A stretch of 64,000 nucleotides of DNA from CAZPRY01 sp964589175 (GCA_964589175.1 CAZPRY010000002.1:1-64000); one strand, 5' to 3'; positions 53,274-62,608 are shown, numbered from the stretch's first letter. Numbers and translations are program-made. Notes: generated by a model not told the origin, from the letters alone.

Positions 53274-56200
53274 TCATAAGTTAACGGCGTCGAAAAGGAT
53301 AAACAAGAACTGTTTCGTCTCAAAAAATGTAATTTCTCCCTTATGAAAAATGATCAATTGAAGACGATCTCCCGGAGTATATTTGTGGGAAAAACGGAGC
53401 TGTTCGCAGACCGATTTGACCCGTTCAAAAAAACCACCCAGCGATTCAAAGGGGGTCTTTTCACTTAATACAAATTTTAGCAGGTTTTTTTCATAAATAC
53501 ACTTCTTAAACCCCAGCCATGAACACAAAACCCGAATCCGAGAAATTTCCAGAATAGCATTTCCCTCGTTCGGGATTTTTCCGAAACGGTCTGTAATTTC
53601 GGCTTCCAGGCGATCGATGTTCTCAATATCTTCACATTCGGAAAGCCGGTGATATAGATCGAGACGAAGAGAGGCGGTCGCAATATAGGTTTCGGGGAAA
53701 AGCGCCGGATTGGGATAGAGGATCTCGACTTTATTGAAAAGAGGCCGGCGGCGGCTCGGTTCTTCCGAGACATCCAGCTTTTGCGCGTCGATAGTCTCTT
53801 TCAGAATTTGCATGTAAAGGTCATAACCAACAGCCTGAATCGAACCGCTCTGCTCTACTCCAAAAATATTACCGGCGCCGCGGATCTCTAGATCTTTCAG
53901 TGCTACCGAATACCCGGAGCCCAGCGATGTGTATCGTTGAATCGTTTGCAGCCGCTTGATGGCGTGAGGCTGCAGGCGGCTCGGATTGGTAACAATCAGA
54001 TAAGCGTAGGCGCGGCGGCTACCACGCCCGACCCGTCCGCGCAATTGATATAATTGAGCCAGGCCAAAAGTATGAGCGCGATTGATAAAGATCGTATTTA
54101 CGTTGGGAATATCGATACCCGATTCGATGATTGCCGTCGAGACAAGCATGTCGATTTTTTCCTCGATGAAAGACTTCATAATCGGTTCAATTTCGTTTTC
54201 TTTCATCTGTCCGTGAGCGAACTCGATCGTTAAATCCGGAAACATTTCACGAAGTTTCGAGGTGACGACATGGATAGACTTTATCTCGTTGTGAACAAAG
54301 TAAATTTGACCTCCGCGCGAGACTTCCCGATAAACGGCTCCGACGATCAAGTTTTTGTCAAATGTGATGATTTCGGTCATGATAGGCAGGCGCGATTTTG
54401 GAGGCGTATTGATTAAAGAAAAATCACGTGCACCGATTAAGGAAAACTGCAGCGTTCTTGGAATTGGAGTTGCCGAAAGCGAGAGTACGTCGAAATTGGC
54501 GCGTATTTTTTTGATACGGTCTTTATGTTTGACGCCGAAGCGGTGTTCTTCATCAACAATTAAGAGGCCCAAATCATAAAAAGAAATATCTTCTGAAAGC
54601 AAACGATGGGTTCCGATTACGATGTCGACCCGTCCCGTCTTCAGACTGTTGAAAGTCGCCGACAGTTCTTTTCTGCTGACGAAACGGGAGACAAGCGCCA
54701 CATTTACCGGGTAATTTTTTAAACGTTCCTGAAATGTGGAAAAATGCTGATCCGCCAAAATTGTCGTCGGCACCAGAATCGCAACCTGTTTGGAATCGGA
54801 TACACACTTAAAAGCGGCGCGAATGGCGACTTCTGTTTTACCGAAGCCGACATCGCCGCACAACAAACGGTCCATCGGCAGGGCGCTTTCCATGTCGGTT
54901 TTAATCTCGCGGGTAGCTGTAATCTGATCCGGCGTCTCTTCGTAAATAAACTCGGATTCCACCTGGGTCTGCAGGGCCGAATCCGCCGAGAAAGAGAAGC
55001 CGGCGGATTGGAGCCGGTCGGCATAAAGCTGGATGATTTCGGTAGTAACTTCTTCCACGGAACGACGAGTGCGCAGTTTGGTTTTTTCCCAATCGGAAGA
55101 TCCCAGCTTGTTTAATACTGGTGAAATACCTTCGGCGGCTTTGTATTTCTGAACATCGCGGAGTCTTTCAAGTGGAACAAGAACCTTATCCCCGCCTTGA
55201 TATTCAAGAGCCAAACACTCACGTTCCGCGCCAAAAACAGATACAATTTCCAGACCGGTGTATTTTCCAATACCGTAGTTGACGTGAACCATAAAATCGC
55301 CGAAAGCGATATCTTCCGTCTCTATCGGTTGAACAGACAACTCCCGGGATAAGTTTTTAAAAGTGGAGGACTTTCGGACGCGCGAATAAACATCGTTGTC
55401 TGTATAGAAGAAAAAACCAAGATCGGGGCACTCAACACTATGAGACAGAAAAGCTTCAACGATATGGAGATTAGGAAGCTTGGTCAGCGATCGGAGGCGC
55501 TCAACCTGATTGCGATTATCCGAAAATAAATAGGCTTGGGCGGCGGGATATTTTTCAAATTGACGCGAAAGATAGGCCTCGAATTTATGAAAACGGATAT
55601 TTTGAAAAACGGGTTGTTCGAAGGAGAAGGCAATGTCCGTTTCCAGGAGATCGTTCAAGAAGACCCGCTTACATAAAGATCCGGGTGGTATCAAGGCGTA
55701 TTCATGTGAGTCGTGATGGGCAATAAAAAAGACGGAATTCCGTTCCAGATAAGAAAAAATATTCCCGCTTTCATCCTCTTTTAAAAAAGCGGAAGAAGCC
55801 GGGGAAATGGATATTTCATCACATTTACGGACAGAGATTTGATTTTCCTGATTAAACATGCGAATTGACTCGACGCGGTCTTCGAAAAACTCAACCCGAT
55901 AGGGCATTACGGCGCTCGGTGGATAGATATCCACAATACTACCCTTCACACAAAATTCAAGAGGGTACTCCACCGTTGTCTCTCTTTGATACCCAAATTT
56001 TACGAGAGTTTTTATAAGTTCGTCACGATTGAAGGGGCGATCTGCGCGCAGAAAGATCTTATTGGAAATCACGGATTTGGGGGTGGGTAACTTTGCAGAC
56101 AGTGATTTCTCGGTTGCGATGATAATCAGAGGGGATTTACATAAAAGTTTATCGATACAATCGTTATAGAAATATGTCGATATCTTATCAATATCCGCAA

Positions 56201-56495
56201 ATAAATCCGTATGCATGTCAGGATCAGGAAGAAAACCGACCGAGTCAGGTCCGAGGAAGTGCTCTAAGTCATCCCGGATATCTTCTGCTTCGGCGGATGT
56301 GGGTAAGACGACGAGAGAGCGTGTAGCGACCGACCGATAAAAGCTATGCAGAAAAAGACTTAAAGAAGAATTTTGAATACCGCCGACCGAAAAAGGCTCT
56401 TTATAATATTCGATACGCTCCAGAAAATTCTGGAAACTTTCCGTCCGGGAGAGACGATCGAAAAAGAGATTATAGAAGTGATCGATTTGTTTCAC
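53274..56495 (-). CDS. mfd: Mfd, transcription-repair coupling factor
   Basis: A 1073-residue ATPase that removes stalled RNA polymerase and recruits UvrA. N-terminal UvrB-like modules, the RNA polymerase-interacting domain (DFMVHVNYGIGKYTGLEIV), and RecG-like translocase: Walker A CGDVGFGKTEVA, motif II LIVDEEHRFGVKHK and the C-terminal QLRGRVGRGSRRAYAY. The start is a GTG (GTGAAACAAATC) formed by a parS palindrome; no ATG lies nearby in frame. It is ten bases after mnmG. Confidence 0.97.
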   Translation of the reverse strand: MKQIDHFYNLFFDRLSRTESFQNFLERIEYYKEPFSVGGIQNSSLSLFLHSFYRSVATRSLVVLPTSAEAEDIRDDLEHFLGPDSVGFLPDPDMHTDLFADIDKISTYFYNDCIDKLLCKSPLIIIATEKSLSAKLPTPKSVISNKIFLRADRPFNRDELIKTLVKFGYQRETTVEYPLEFCVKGSIVDIYPPSAVMPYRVEFFEDRVESIRMFNQENQISVRKCDEISISPASSAFLKEDESGNIFSYLERNSVFFIAHHDSHEYALIPPGSLCKRVFLNDLLETDIAFSFEQPVFQNIRFHKFEAYLSRQFEKYPAAQAYLFSDNRNQVERLRSLTKLPNLHIVEAFLSHSVECPDLGFFFYTDNDVYSRVRKSSTFKNLSRELSVQPIETEDIAFGDFMVHVNYGIGKYTGLEIVSVFGAERECLALEYQGGDKVLVPLERLRDVQKYKAAEGISPVLNKLGSSDWEKTKLRTRRSVEEVTTEIIQLYADRLQSAGFSFSADSALQTQVESEFIYEETPDQITATREIKTDMESALPMDRLLCGDVGFGKTEVAIRAAFKCVSDSKQVAILVPTTILADQHFSTFQERLKNYPVNVALVSRFVSRKELSATFNSLKTGRVDIVIGTHRLLSEDISFYDLGLLIVDEEHRFGVKHKDRIKKIRANFDVLSLSATPIPRTLQFSLIGARDFSLINTPPKSRLPIMTEIITFDKNLIVGAVYREVSRGGQIYFVHNEIKSIHVVTSKLREMFPDLTIEFAHGQMKENEIEPIMKSFIEEKIDMLVSTAIIESGIDIPNVNTIFINRAHTFGLAQLYQLRGRVGRGSRRAYAYLIVTNPSRLQPHAIKRLQTIQRYTSLGSGYSVALKDLEIRGAGNIFGVEQSGSIQAVGYDLYMQILKETIDAQKLDVSEEPSRRRPLFNKVEILYPNPALFPETYIATASLRLDLYHRLSECEDIENIDRLEAEITDRFGKIPNEGNAILEISRIRVLCSWLGFKKCIYEKNLLKFVLSEKTPFESLGGFFERVKSVCEQLRFSHKYTPGDRLQLIIFHKGEITFFETKQFLFILFDAVNL

Positions 56496-56503
56496 GTGAA
56501 ACA
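56488..56503. promoter_or_regulatory. parS site, perfect consensus
   Basis: TGTTTCACGTGAAACA, the full 16-base ParB-binding palindrome. It spans the start codon of mfd and the last bases of the mnmG-mfd gap. No parA/parB in the window. Confidence 0.9.
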
Positions 56504-56505
56504 GA

Positions 56506-58380
56506 TTATTTGGTTAACATGATCATCAGCGCGGTTATATCTGCCGGGGACACACCGGGAATCCGAGCGGCCTGACCGAGTGTCTCCGGCCGGATTTTAT
56601 GCAACTTTTCACGAGCCTCCTTGGTAATGGATTTTAAAGCCGCGTAATTCAAGGACGGGGGCAGGGTAAATTCCTCGTGCTTACGCATTGATTCGATTGT
56701 CTGCCGGTGGCGGTTGATATATCCCTCGTATTTCAGGTCAAGCTCCACCTGCTCGCCCAGTCCGGGAAAAGAGGTCAGCTCATCACGCAATTCCGTCGGC
56801 AAAACCGGCAGGATATCATCAATATGAAACTCAGGGCGGCAGATGAGCTTCTGTAGAGAAACTCCGGAAACGAGAGAATTCTGATTTTTTTGTGATAACA
56901 AGACATTCGCCCGATCAGGTGGCAGAAAGGTACTTTTAAAATAAGTAAGAGCGGTTTGGACGAGGCTCGATTTTTGGGCGGCAATATACGCATAACTGGC
57001 AGGAAGTAAACCAAGAGCTGCGCCCTTGGCCGATAAACGGCGATCGGCATTATCAAAACGTAAAAGAAGACGATACTCCGCGCTGGACGTGAACATGCGA
57101 TACGGTTCTTCCGGATTCTTGACGATGAGATCATCGATAAGAACACCAATGTATGCTTCTGACCTTTCCAGAATAAAGGGCGGTTCCCCGAGAAGCTTGT
57201 TGGCGGCATTGATACCGGCCATCAAGCCAAGCGCGGCCGCCTCTTCGTATCCGGAAGTACCATTAACCTGGCCGGCGATATATAAGCCTTCGATCAATTT
57301 CGATTCGAGCGTACGATAGAGCTGTCGCGATGGGAAGAAATCATATTCAATGGCATAACCCGGGCGAATGATCTCAGCCCCCTCCAGTCCGGAGATACTT
57401 TGTAATGCTTTCTGCTGGATATCAACAGGAAGACTGGTGGAAAAACCGTTGACATAGATTTGGTTGGCGTTCAACCATTCCGGCTCGAGAAATATTTGAT
57501 GCGCGTTTCTATCTCGAAAACGAAAAATCTTATCCTCGATGCTCGGACAATAGCGCGGACCGATGCCTCTGATAACGCCGGTGTATAAGGGCGAGCGATC
57601 GAGGCCAGAAGCGAGAAGCGCGTGGGTCTTCTCGTTTGTATGGGTAATATAGCAAGGAATATTAGGGGGATTAAAAAATTTGGTTCGATAAGAGAATGGA
57701 ATGGGAGTTTGGTCGCCATATTGAAGGGTTGTTTTTGAGAAATCGATGGTATTCGCTTTGATGCGCGGCGGAGTGCCGGTCTTAAGTCGACCGGATACAA
57801 TCCCCAGCTCCGCCAGAGACTCGGTTATTCCGCGCGCCGAACGCTCGTCGATTCGGCCGCCCGGAAAATGCTCAAGACCGATATGAATTAGCCCGTTTAA
57901 AAAGGTACCGCAAGTGAGTATTAGCGCGCGGCAGGCAATGATTCCGCTTTTTTCGGTGCGAACGGCCCTGACAATATGGTTAGCGACCACGATACCAACG
58001 GCACAATCTTCGAGGATTTCAAGATGACTCTGAGCGATAATACGATCCTGCATTACGCGTGAATATTCGATTTTATCCGCCTGGGCCCGTGGTGACCACA
58101 CTGCCCGTCCTTTAGATCGATTTAAGATTCTGAACTGAATTCCAGTCTGGTCAATAATGCTTGCCATTTCTCCGCCGAGAGCATCGATTTCGCTTACAAG
58201 ATGGCCTTTGGCCAGCCCCCCGATTGCCGGATTGCAGGACATCCGCACGATGGCGTCTTTCTCAAGAGTGACCAAGAGAGTGGAGAGACCGAGACGGGCT
58301 GTAGCCAGACAGGCCTCGGCGCCGGCGTGGCCGCCACCGACCACGATAACGTCATAATCCACGGTTGTCTTGCGTTTCAC
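56506..58380 (-). CDS. mnmG: MnmG (GidA), tRNA uridine-5-carboxymethylaminomethyl enzyme
   Basis: A 624-residue FAD protein that with MnmE modifies the wobble uridine of certain tRNAs. FAD site VVGGGHAGAEA, signature NPAIGGLAKGHLVSEIDALG, second family motif PGYAIEYDFFPSRQL with VNGTSGYEEAAALG, and the C-terminal YEGYINRHRQTIE. Start chosen at the GTG in CACGTGAAACGC (58380), within a parS-like palindrome; the earlier in-frame start at 58404 would overlap mnmE. It sits eight bases after mnmE. Confidence 0.96.
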   Translation of the reverse strand: MKRKTTVDYDVIVVGGGHAGAEACLATARLGLSTLLVTLEKDAIVRMSCNPAIGGLAKGHLVSEIDALGGEMASIIDQTGIQFRILNRSKGRAVWSPRAQADKIEYSRVMQDRIIAQSHLEILEDCAVGIVVANHIVRAVRTEKSGIIACRALILTCGTFLNGLIHIGLEHFPGGRIDERSARGITESLAELGIVSGRLKTGTPPRIKANTIDFSKTTLQYGDQTPIPFSYRTKFFNPPNIPCYITHTNEKTHALLASGLDRSPLYTGVIRGIGPRYCPSIEDKIFRFRDRNAHQIFLEPEWLNANQIYVNGFSTSLPVDIQQKALQSISGLEGAEIIRPGYAIEYDFFPSRQLYRTLESKLIEGLYIAGQVNGTSGYEEAAALGLMAGINAANKLLGEPPFILERSEAYIGVLIDDLIVKNPEEPYRMFTSSAEYRLLLRFDNADRRLSAKGAALGLLPASYAYIAAQKSSLVQTALTYFKSTFLPPDRANVLLSQKNQNSLVSGVSLQKLICRPEFHIDDILPVLPTELRDELTSFPGLGEQVELDLKYEGYINRHRQTIESMRKHEEFTLPPSLNYAALKSITKEAREKLHKIRPETLGQAARIPGVSPADITALMIMLTK

Positions 58381-58388
58381 GTGAAACC
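58373..58388. promoter_or_regulatory. parS-like site, 14 of 16 positions
   Basis: CGTTTCACGTGAAACC contains the complete 14-base GTTTCACGTGAAAC core; only the two outermost bases differ from consensus. It covers the mnmG start codon. Confidence 0.8.
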
Positions 58389-59750
58389 CTACTTCCCAAT
58401 ACAAAATTCGCTAAAGATTAGATTCAGAATGTCTTCGTTGGTCGTTTTACCGAGAATTTCGTCCAAAGTTTGGAGGGCCTCGCGCAGGTCGATAACAATA
58501 ATTTCTGAGGGGTGGGACGATGCTATGGCGTTAATGGCATTGTTGAGATAGTGTTGGGAGCGAACCAGAATATCGCGATGCCGTTTTTGGGTGATTAACA
58601 CCTCCTCGGATTGCGGTATTTTACTCTTTACTCGATTCAAGATTTCCGTGGCGATCTCGTGTATCCCGGTACGTTGTTTTGCGGAGCATAGAAACGTACC
58701 GCTTTTTTGAGCATAAGCGGTTTGGCGCTGAATTTCTCGGGCCGAAAATAGATCGGCTTTGTTTAGTATAAATATGGTTCTGTCTTTGTCTTCCGGTAAA
58801 TACCGGAAATATTCTGATTCGACAGCACGATTATCGATGACAAAAAGAACGATATCTGCGTCAAGTGCAATTCTTTTAGCGCGATCAATCCCGATATGTT
58901 CCACCTCGTCTTCGGTTTCGCGCAAGCCGGCTGTGTCAATCAGGCGGAAATGGTACCCTTCCAGTTTATAGGATTCTTCAATAGTGTCCCGGGTTGTACC
59001 TGGATGGGGAGATACGATTACGCGCTCTTCCTGAAGAAAGGCATTGAAAAGGCTCGATTTGCCGCTATTGGGAGGGCCGATGATGGCAACCCGAATACCC
59101 TCCATTATCATGCGGCCATATTCGAAGGATTCGACGAATCCATCGATCTGCCGATTCAGTTGCGTAATGTTTTTGGTCACGGTTTCTTTCGGGAGGAAGT
59201 CGATTTCCTCCTCTCCAAAATCCAGTTCGAGTTCCAGAAAGGCGATGATATTGATCAACGTTTGTCGAAGACTTCCAATTTGGAGCCCGGTAGTGCCCCG
59301 CAGCATCGCTGCGGCGGAATGGTGGGCCGTTCTGGTGCGGGAATAGATTAATTCCGAAACCGCTTCAGCCTGACTGAGATCCATTTTACCATTGAGGAAG
59401 GCGCGCTTTGTAAACTCTCCGGGATCGGCCAGACGCGCACCGCTTTTAGTGCAGGCCTCGAGTATTCTATCGATAATATATGGACTGCCGTGGCAGCTGA
59501 TTTCGACGACGTCTTCTCCTGTATAGGAACGCGGGGCTTGATGAAAAGTGACGACGGCCGTGTCCAGAAACTCGCCGTCATCGCGGATATTTCCCAATAA
59601 GGCTTTTTGCGGAGCAATCTTTCCGGCCTTAGAAAAGATATTGTGTATTATATTTAGAGAGTATGTACCCGACAGGCGAATGACGGCTATTCCACCAAAC
59701 CCTCCAGGAGTGGACAGCGCTACGATGGTGTCTTGGTCGGTGTGGTTCAT
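58389..59750 (-). CDS. mnmE: MnmE (TrmE), tRNA modification GTPase
   Basis: A 453-residue GTPase partner of MnmG. N-terminal tetrahydrofolate-binding domain (TIVALSTPGGFGGIAVIRLS, GEFTKRAFLNGKMDLSQAEA), G1 IGPPNSGKSSLFNAF, G3 DTAGLRETEDEVE, G4 NKAD, and the terminal CIGK with the catalytic cysteine C450. GGGAG before the ATG. Order yidC-mnmE-mnmG is the usual origin-proximal arrangement. Confidence 0.97.
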   Translation of the reverse strand: MNHTDQDTIVALSTPGGFGGIAVIRLSGTYSLNIIHNIFSKAGKIAPQKALLGNIRDDGEFLDTAVVTFHQAPRSYTGEDVVEISCHGSPYIIDRILEACTKSGARLADPGEFTKRAFLNGKMDLSQAEAVSELIYSRTRTAHHSAAAMLRGTTGLQIGSLRQTLINIIAFLELELDFGEEEIDFLPKETVTKNITQLNRQIDGFVESFEYGRMIMEGIRVAIIGPPNSGKSSLFNAFLQEERVIVSPHPGTTRDTIEESYKLEGYHFRLIDTAGLRETEDEVEHIGIDRAKRIALDADIVLFVIDNRAVESEYFRYLPEDKDRTIFILNKADLFSAREIQRQTAYAQKSGTFLCSAKQRTGIHEIATEILNRVKSKIPQSEEVLITQKRHRDILVRSQHYLNNAINAIASSHPSEIIVIDLREALQTLDEILGKTTNEDILNLIFSEFCIGK

Positions 59751-59760
59751 CTCCCATTTT

Positions 59761-61530
59761 CTATTTTCTTTTTTTCGCCTTGGCCTGCATTTCGCGCAGC
59801 ATCTGAAATGTGGATGGTCCCTTTTTTGGGGATTTGGGTTTTGGCGGAAGAAGCTTTTGTTGTACGACGGAAAGAATGTTAAATAGTGTGTAGTACAGAT
59901 TTAAGCCGGAGGGGAATTGATTAAACATAAAGAAAAACATAATCGGCATCATGTACGACATCATCTTTTGCTGCGGATTTGTCGAGGAGGAAGCTGTTAA
60001 TTTCTGTTGTACAATAGTAGATATGGCCATGATCATGGGTAGAATGTTGACATGCATTCCGTAGATGGGAATGGAAAACGGGAGTGTAAAGACGGTATCC
60101 GGCGCCGAAAGGTCTGTTATCCAAAAAATGAAAGGAGCCTGCCTTAATTCTATCGTTGAGCGGAAGATGGTGAAGAGAGCAAACAATATCGGCATCTGCA
60201 GCAGAAGCGGTAAACATCCTCCCATTGGATTTACGCTGTGCTCTTTATAGAGTTTCATCGTCTCTTCGTTGACGCGCTTTGGATCGTTGGGGAATTTTTC
60301 CCGAATAGCCTGGATTTTAGGCTGGAGTTTTTGCATTTCCAGCATTGAGCGTGTCGATCGGTTGGTCAACGGCGTCAGGGCGGCCTTAATAAGAATAGAA
60401 AAAATAATCAGCACAAGGCCGTAGTTGGGAATGAATTTGTGCATTTCGATGAAGGTCCACAGAATGCCCTTGCTGATCGGACGGATGAGTCTAAAACCGA
60501 AGGTCATGATCTTGTCAAGTTCGGGGTGCAGGCGCTTGATTTCAGAATGATCCAGGGGGCCGATGAATATCTTCGTGTTCGAGGGTTTTTCAATCGGCAG
60601 CCGGATGTGCATTGCAAAGATTTTACGAAAGTCGTTTCCCTTGAGGGGTATCCCGTGAGAACTGAGTATATAGCCGAGAGCCGGTGTTTCGGGCAGTAAG
60701 ACGGCTGCGAAGTATTTCGTTCGTAGCGCTGTCCAGTCAGTAGAACCCTTAAAAAGCGCGTTGTCTCGCTTGCCGGATTTGGCGTTTACGGTTACTAGTT
60801 CCCGGCCGCTGTAGGCGTATGCCTTGGAGTAAAATATCTCATCTTTCGTGAGGGCTTCTGTGTAGGAAAGGCCACCTTCCCAGGCCAATTCATAAAAATT
60901 AGTGGCGGCATATTTTTGCAGCTGGGACATGTCCGTGGTCAGGTCAATGTCGTATTTATTGCCGTAAAAGGTATATGTTTTCGTTACTCTCGATTCGTTA
61001 GCAAATCGCAGTCCGAATGTGAGCCGGAGAGTTTCGCTGTCGTGAACGATAAATTTTTTATCTTGGTTGATCGCAGTGCTCGCGTCGATGAGATCAAAGT
61101 TTTGGTTCAGATTGACGGAATCCCCGTCTATCGAAATATAGCTCAGGAAAAGCGGCTTGCGCATGTCGGTGTTTATCAACTCAACCAAGGTTGTGTCTCC
61201 GGAGACGTGCCTTTCGTAGTTTTTGAGGATAAAACTCTGAATAGTGCCGCCGCCGATGGTTGATATCTTTGCGCGATAAAGATCACTCTCGATTTCATAA
61301 ACGATTGCGTTGGCATTTTCCTGAATGGGCCCCGGAGCAACCGAAGTTTTCTTGCTGACAGAAGAAGGCTCGTTCCCGGGATCACTATCGGCCGTCCGGT
61401 CAATTCCCATCGGGAGCTCGGTGGGTACCGATTCGTTCTCTTGGGGCGGTTTTACCCATTTATAATATACAGGCATGAGAATGAGGATCACAAAAATCAG
61501 CACAAACGCGACTACGGTTTTTTTATCCAT
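59761..61530 (-). CDS. yidC: YidC membrane protein insertase
   Basis: A 589-residue inner-membrane insertase of the didermic type. One N-terminal membrane helix (VVAFVLIFVILILMPVYY), a large periplasmic beta-domain (about 80-370), then five C-terminal helices from IPNYGLVLIIFSILIKAALT, with the conserved PMGGCLPLLLQMPILFALF segment and a basic tail (AKAKKRK). The big periplasmic domain supports a two-membrane cell envelope. Two bases after yidD. Confidence 0.97.
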   Translation of the reverse strand: MDKKTVVAFVLIFVILILMPVYYKWVKPPQENESVPTELPMGIDRTADSDPGNEPSSVSKKTSVAPGPIQENANAIVYEIESDLYRAKISTIGGGTIQSFILKNYERHVSGDTTLVELINTDMRKPLFLSYISIDGDSVNLNQNFDLIDASTAINQDKKFIVHDSETLRLTFGLRFANESRVTKTYTFYGNKYDIDLTTDMSQLQKYAATNFYELAWEGGLSYTEALTKDEIFYSKAYAYSGRELVTVNAKSGKRDNALFKGSTDWTALRTKYFAAVLLPETPALGYILSSHGIPLKGNDFRKIFAMHIRLPIEKPSNTKIFIGPLDHSEIKRLHPELDKIMTFGFRLIRPISKGILWTFIEMHKFIPNYGLVLIIFSILIKAALTPLTNRSTRSMLEMQKLQPKIQAIREKFPNDPKRVNEETMKLYKEHSVNPMGGCLPLLLQMPILFALFTIFRSTIELRQAPFIFWITDLSAPDTVFTLPFSIPIYGMHVNILPMIMAISTIVQQKLTASSSTNPQQKMMSYMMPIMFFFMFNQFPSGLNLYYTLFNILSVVQQKLLPPKPKSPKKGPSTFQMLREMQAKAKKRK

Positions 61531-61532
61531 GT

Positions 61533-61769
61533 TTATGAATCCTTCGATTTCGGTACGGGATCATAACCGCCCGGATGAAAAGGGTGACATTTTAAAACTC
61601 TGCGAGTCGACAGATACAGTGCCTTATGAGCCGGCAACGATTTGAAGGCCTCGAGAGCGTAAGTGGAACAGGTTGGGTAAAATCGGCAGGACGCGGGCAA
61701 TACCGGCGATAAGAGCAATTGATAGGCCCGGATCAATCCAACGAAAAAAGTTCTAAAGATTCTGTTCAT
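61533..61769 (-). CDS. yidD: YidD, membrane protein insertion efficiency factor
   Basis: A 78-residue protein with the signature LPASCRFYPTCSTYALEAF and the C-terminal HPGGYDPVPK. N-terminal amphipathic helix. Its ATG overlaps the rnpA stop by four bases. Helps YidC with insertion. Confidence 0.96.
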   Translation of the reverse strand: MNRIFRTFFVGLIRAYQLLLSPVLPASCRFYPTCSTYALEAFKSLPAHKALYLSTRRVLKCHPFHPGGYDPVPKSKDS

Positions 61770-62146
61770 TTACCTGTGAATGCATCGATGACATGCGTCT
61801 TCAATTTATTATAGTCGATTTCAATGGGCGGAGCCGCCACGGTGAATACCATGGCCAGCGGGCTGTCGAACGCGTTTTTGGTCGTTCGATATACCTCACG
61901 AATAATTCTCTTTATCCGATTTCGGCAACAGGCGCCCTTGATCTTTTTTGTCAGGGCAATACATAGTTCCCATCTGTCCTGCGGATAGACAGAAATGTAT
62001 ATGCTGTCTATTTTTGTAGCATGATTCTGAGAGATTATGAAAGACCGCTTTTCCCAATCTTTGATGATTTCGATTTTACGGAGTTTATAGCGAAAGCGCT
62101 TTTCTCCCTCGGGCCCTTCTTCTGGCGAGTACTTTTTTGCCGCCAT
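61766..62146 (-). CDS. rnpA: RNase P protein component
   Basis: A 126-residue basic protein that partners the RNase P RNA in tRNA 5' processing. The RNR motif lies in CCRNRIKRIIREVYR; the N-terminal core starts near KRFRYKLRKIEIIKDWEKRS. The ATG at 62146 lies 62 bases inside rpmH in another frame, and the N-terminal ~15 residues (AAKKYSPEEGPEGE) are an extension caused by this overlap. No later start codon fits before the core. Confidence 0.92.
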   Translation of the reverse strand: MAAKKYSPEEGPEGEKRFRYKLRKIEIIKDWEKRSFIISQNHATKIDSIYISVYPQDRWELCIALTKKIKGACCRNRIKRIIREVYRTTKNAFDSPLAMVFTVAAPPIEIDYNKLKTHVIDAFTGK

Positions 62147-62219
62147 TGCTACTCATTCTTTCTCTGAAGCCATGCTTGTTTTTTCTTTTCCTGTTGCTCG
62201 GCTGAAACGTTCTTTTCAT
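62085..62219 (-). CDS. rpmH: Ribosomal protein L34
   Basis: A 44-residue basic protein, MKRTFQPSNRKRKNKHGFRE followed by RMSSNGGKKVLARRRARGRK and ALSL, a complete L34. Short length explains why automatic ORF calling misses it. AAGG lies eight bases before the ATG. The last 62 bases are shared with the start of rnpA in another frame. First gene of the leftward rpmH-rnpA-yidD-yidC-mnmE-mnmG-mfd run. Confidence 0.95.
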   Translation of the reverse strand: MKRTFQPSNRKRKNKHGFRERMSSNGGKKVLARRRARGRKALSL

Positions 62220-62608
62220 TATAAACCTTCTCTATTTTTTAGCCGCATAATTTAATGGATAAAAATTTATTATCAACGGGTTTATTTGAGAAAATATTTT
62301 AACCCCAGTCTTTTCCTTGACATTTCCGGGCAGTCTGTTAATTTATTCTTGAGAGGATTTCTGGCCTGTTGATAGTTTGTGAATAACACTTGGGAATATG
62401 GCGGTTTTTGCCTATTATCTGTGGTTTTTCGTCTCTCGTTTCTTTGTCGTCTTTAAGGGGGGTTATTTTGTCCCGGCGATATAAGTGTTTGTTATTAATG
62501 GATTATTGCGGTTTTATAAATTTTCGGTGATTGTTTTTTTAATGATTTACGGCGTGAGTGGGATTTTTCTGACCATATTTTTTCTGAAAGCATAGGAGTG
62601 TTGATAAC
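62220..62608. other. Divergent rpmH/dnaA intergenic region, candidate oriC or DnaA-binding regulatory region
   Basis: 389 bases, T-rich on the plus strand, no gene. DnaA-box-like 9-mers: TTATCAACG (62270-62278), TGTTGATAG (62367-62375), TGTGAATAA (62378-62386, reverse of TTATTCACA, a full TTATNCACA match), TGTTGATAA (62599-62607). The last lies between the dnaA ribosome site and start codon. TTGACA at 62317-62322 could be a -35, but no good -10 is at 17 bases. Confidence 0.55.
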
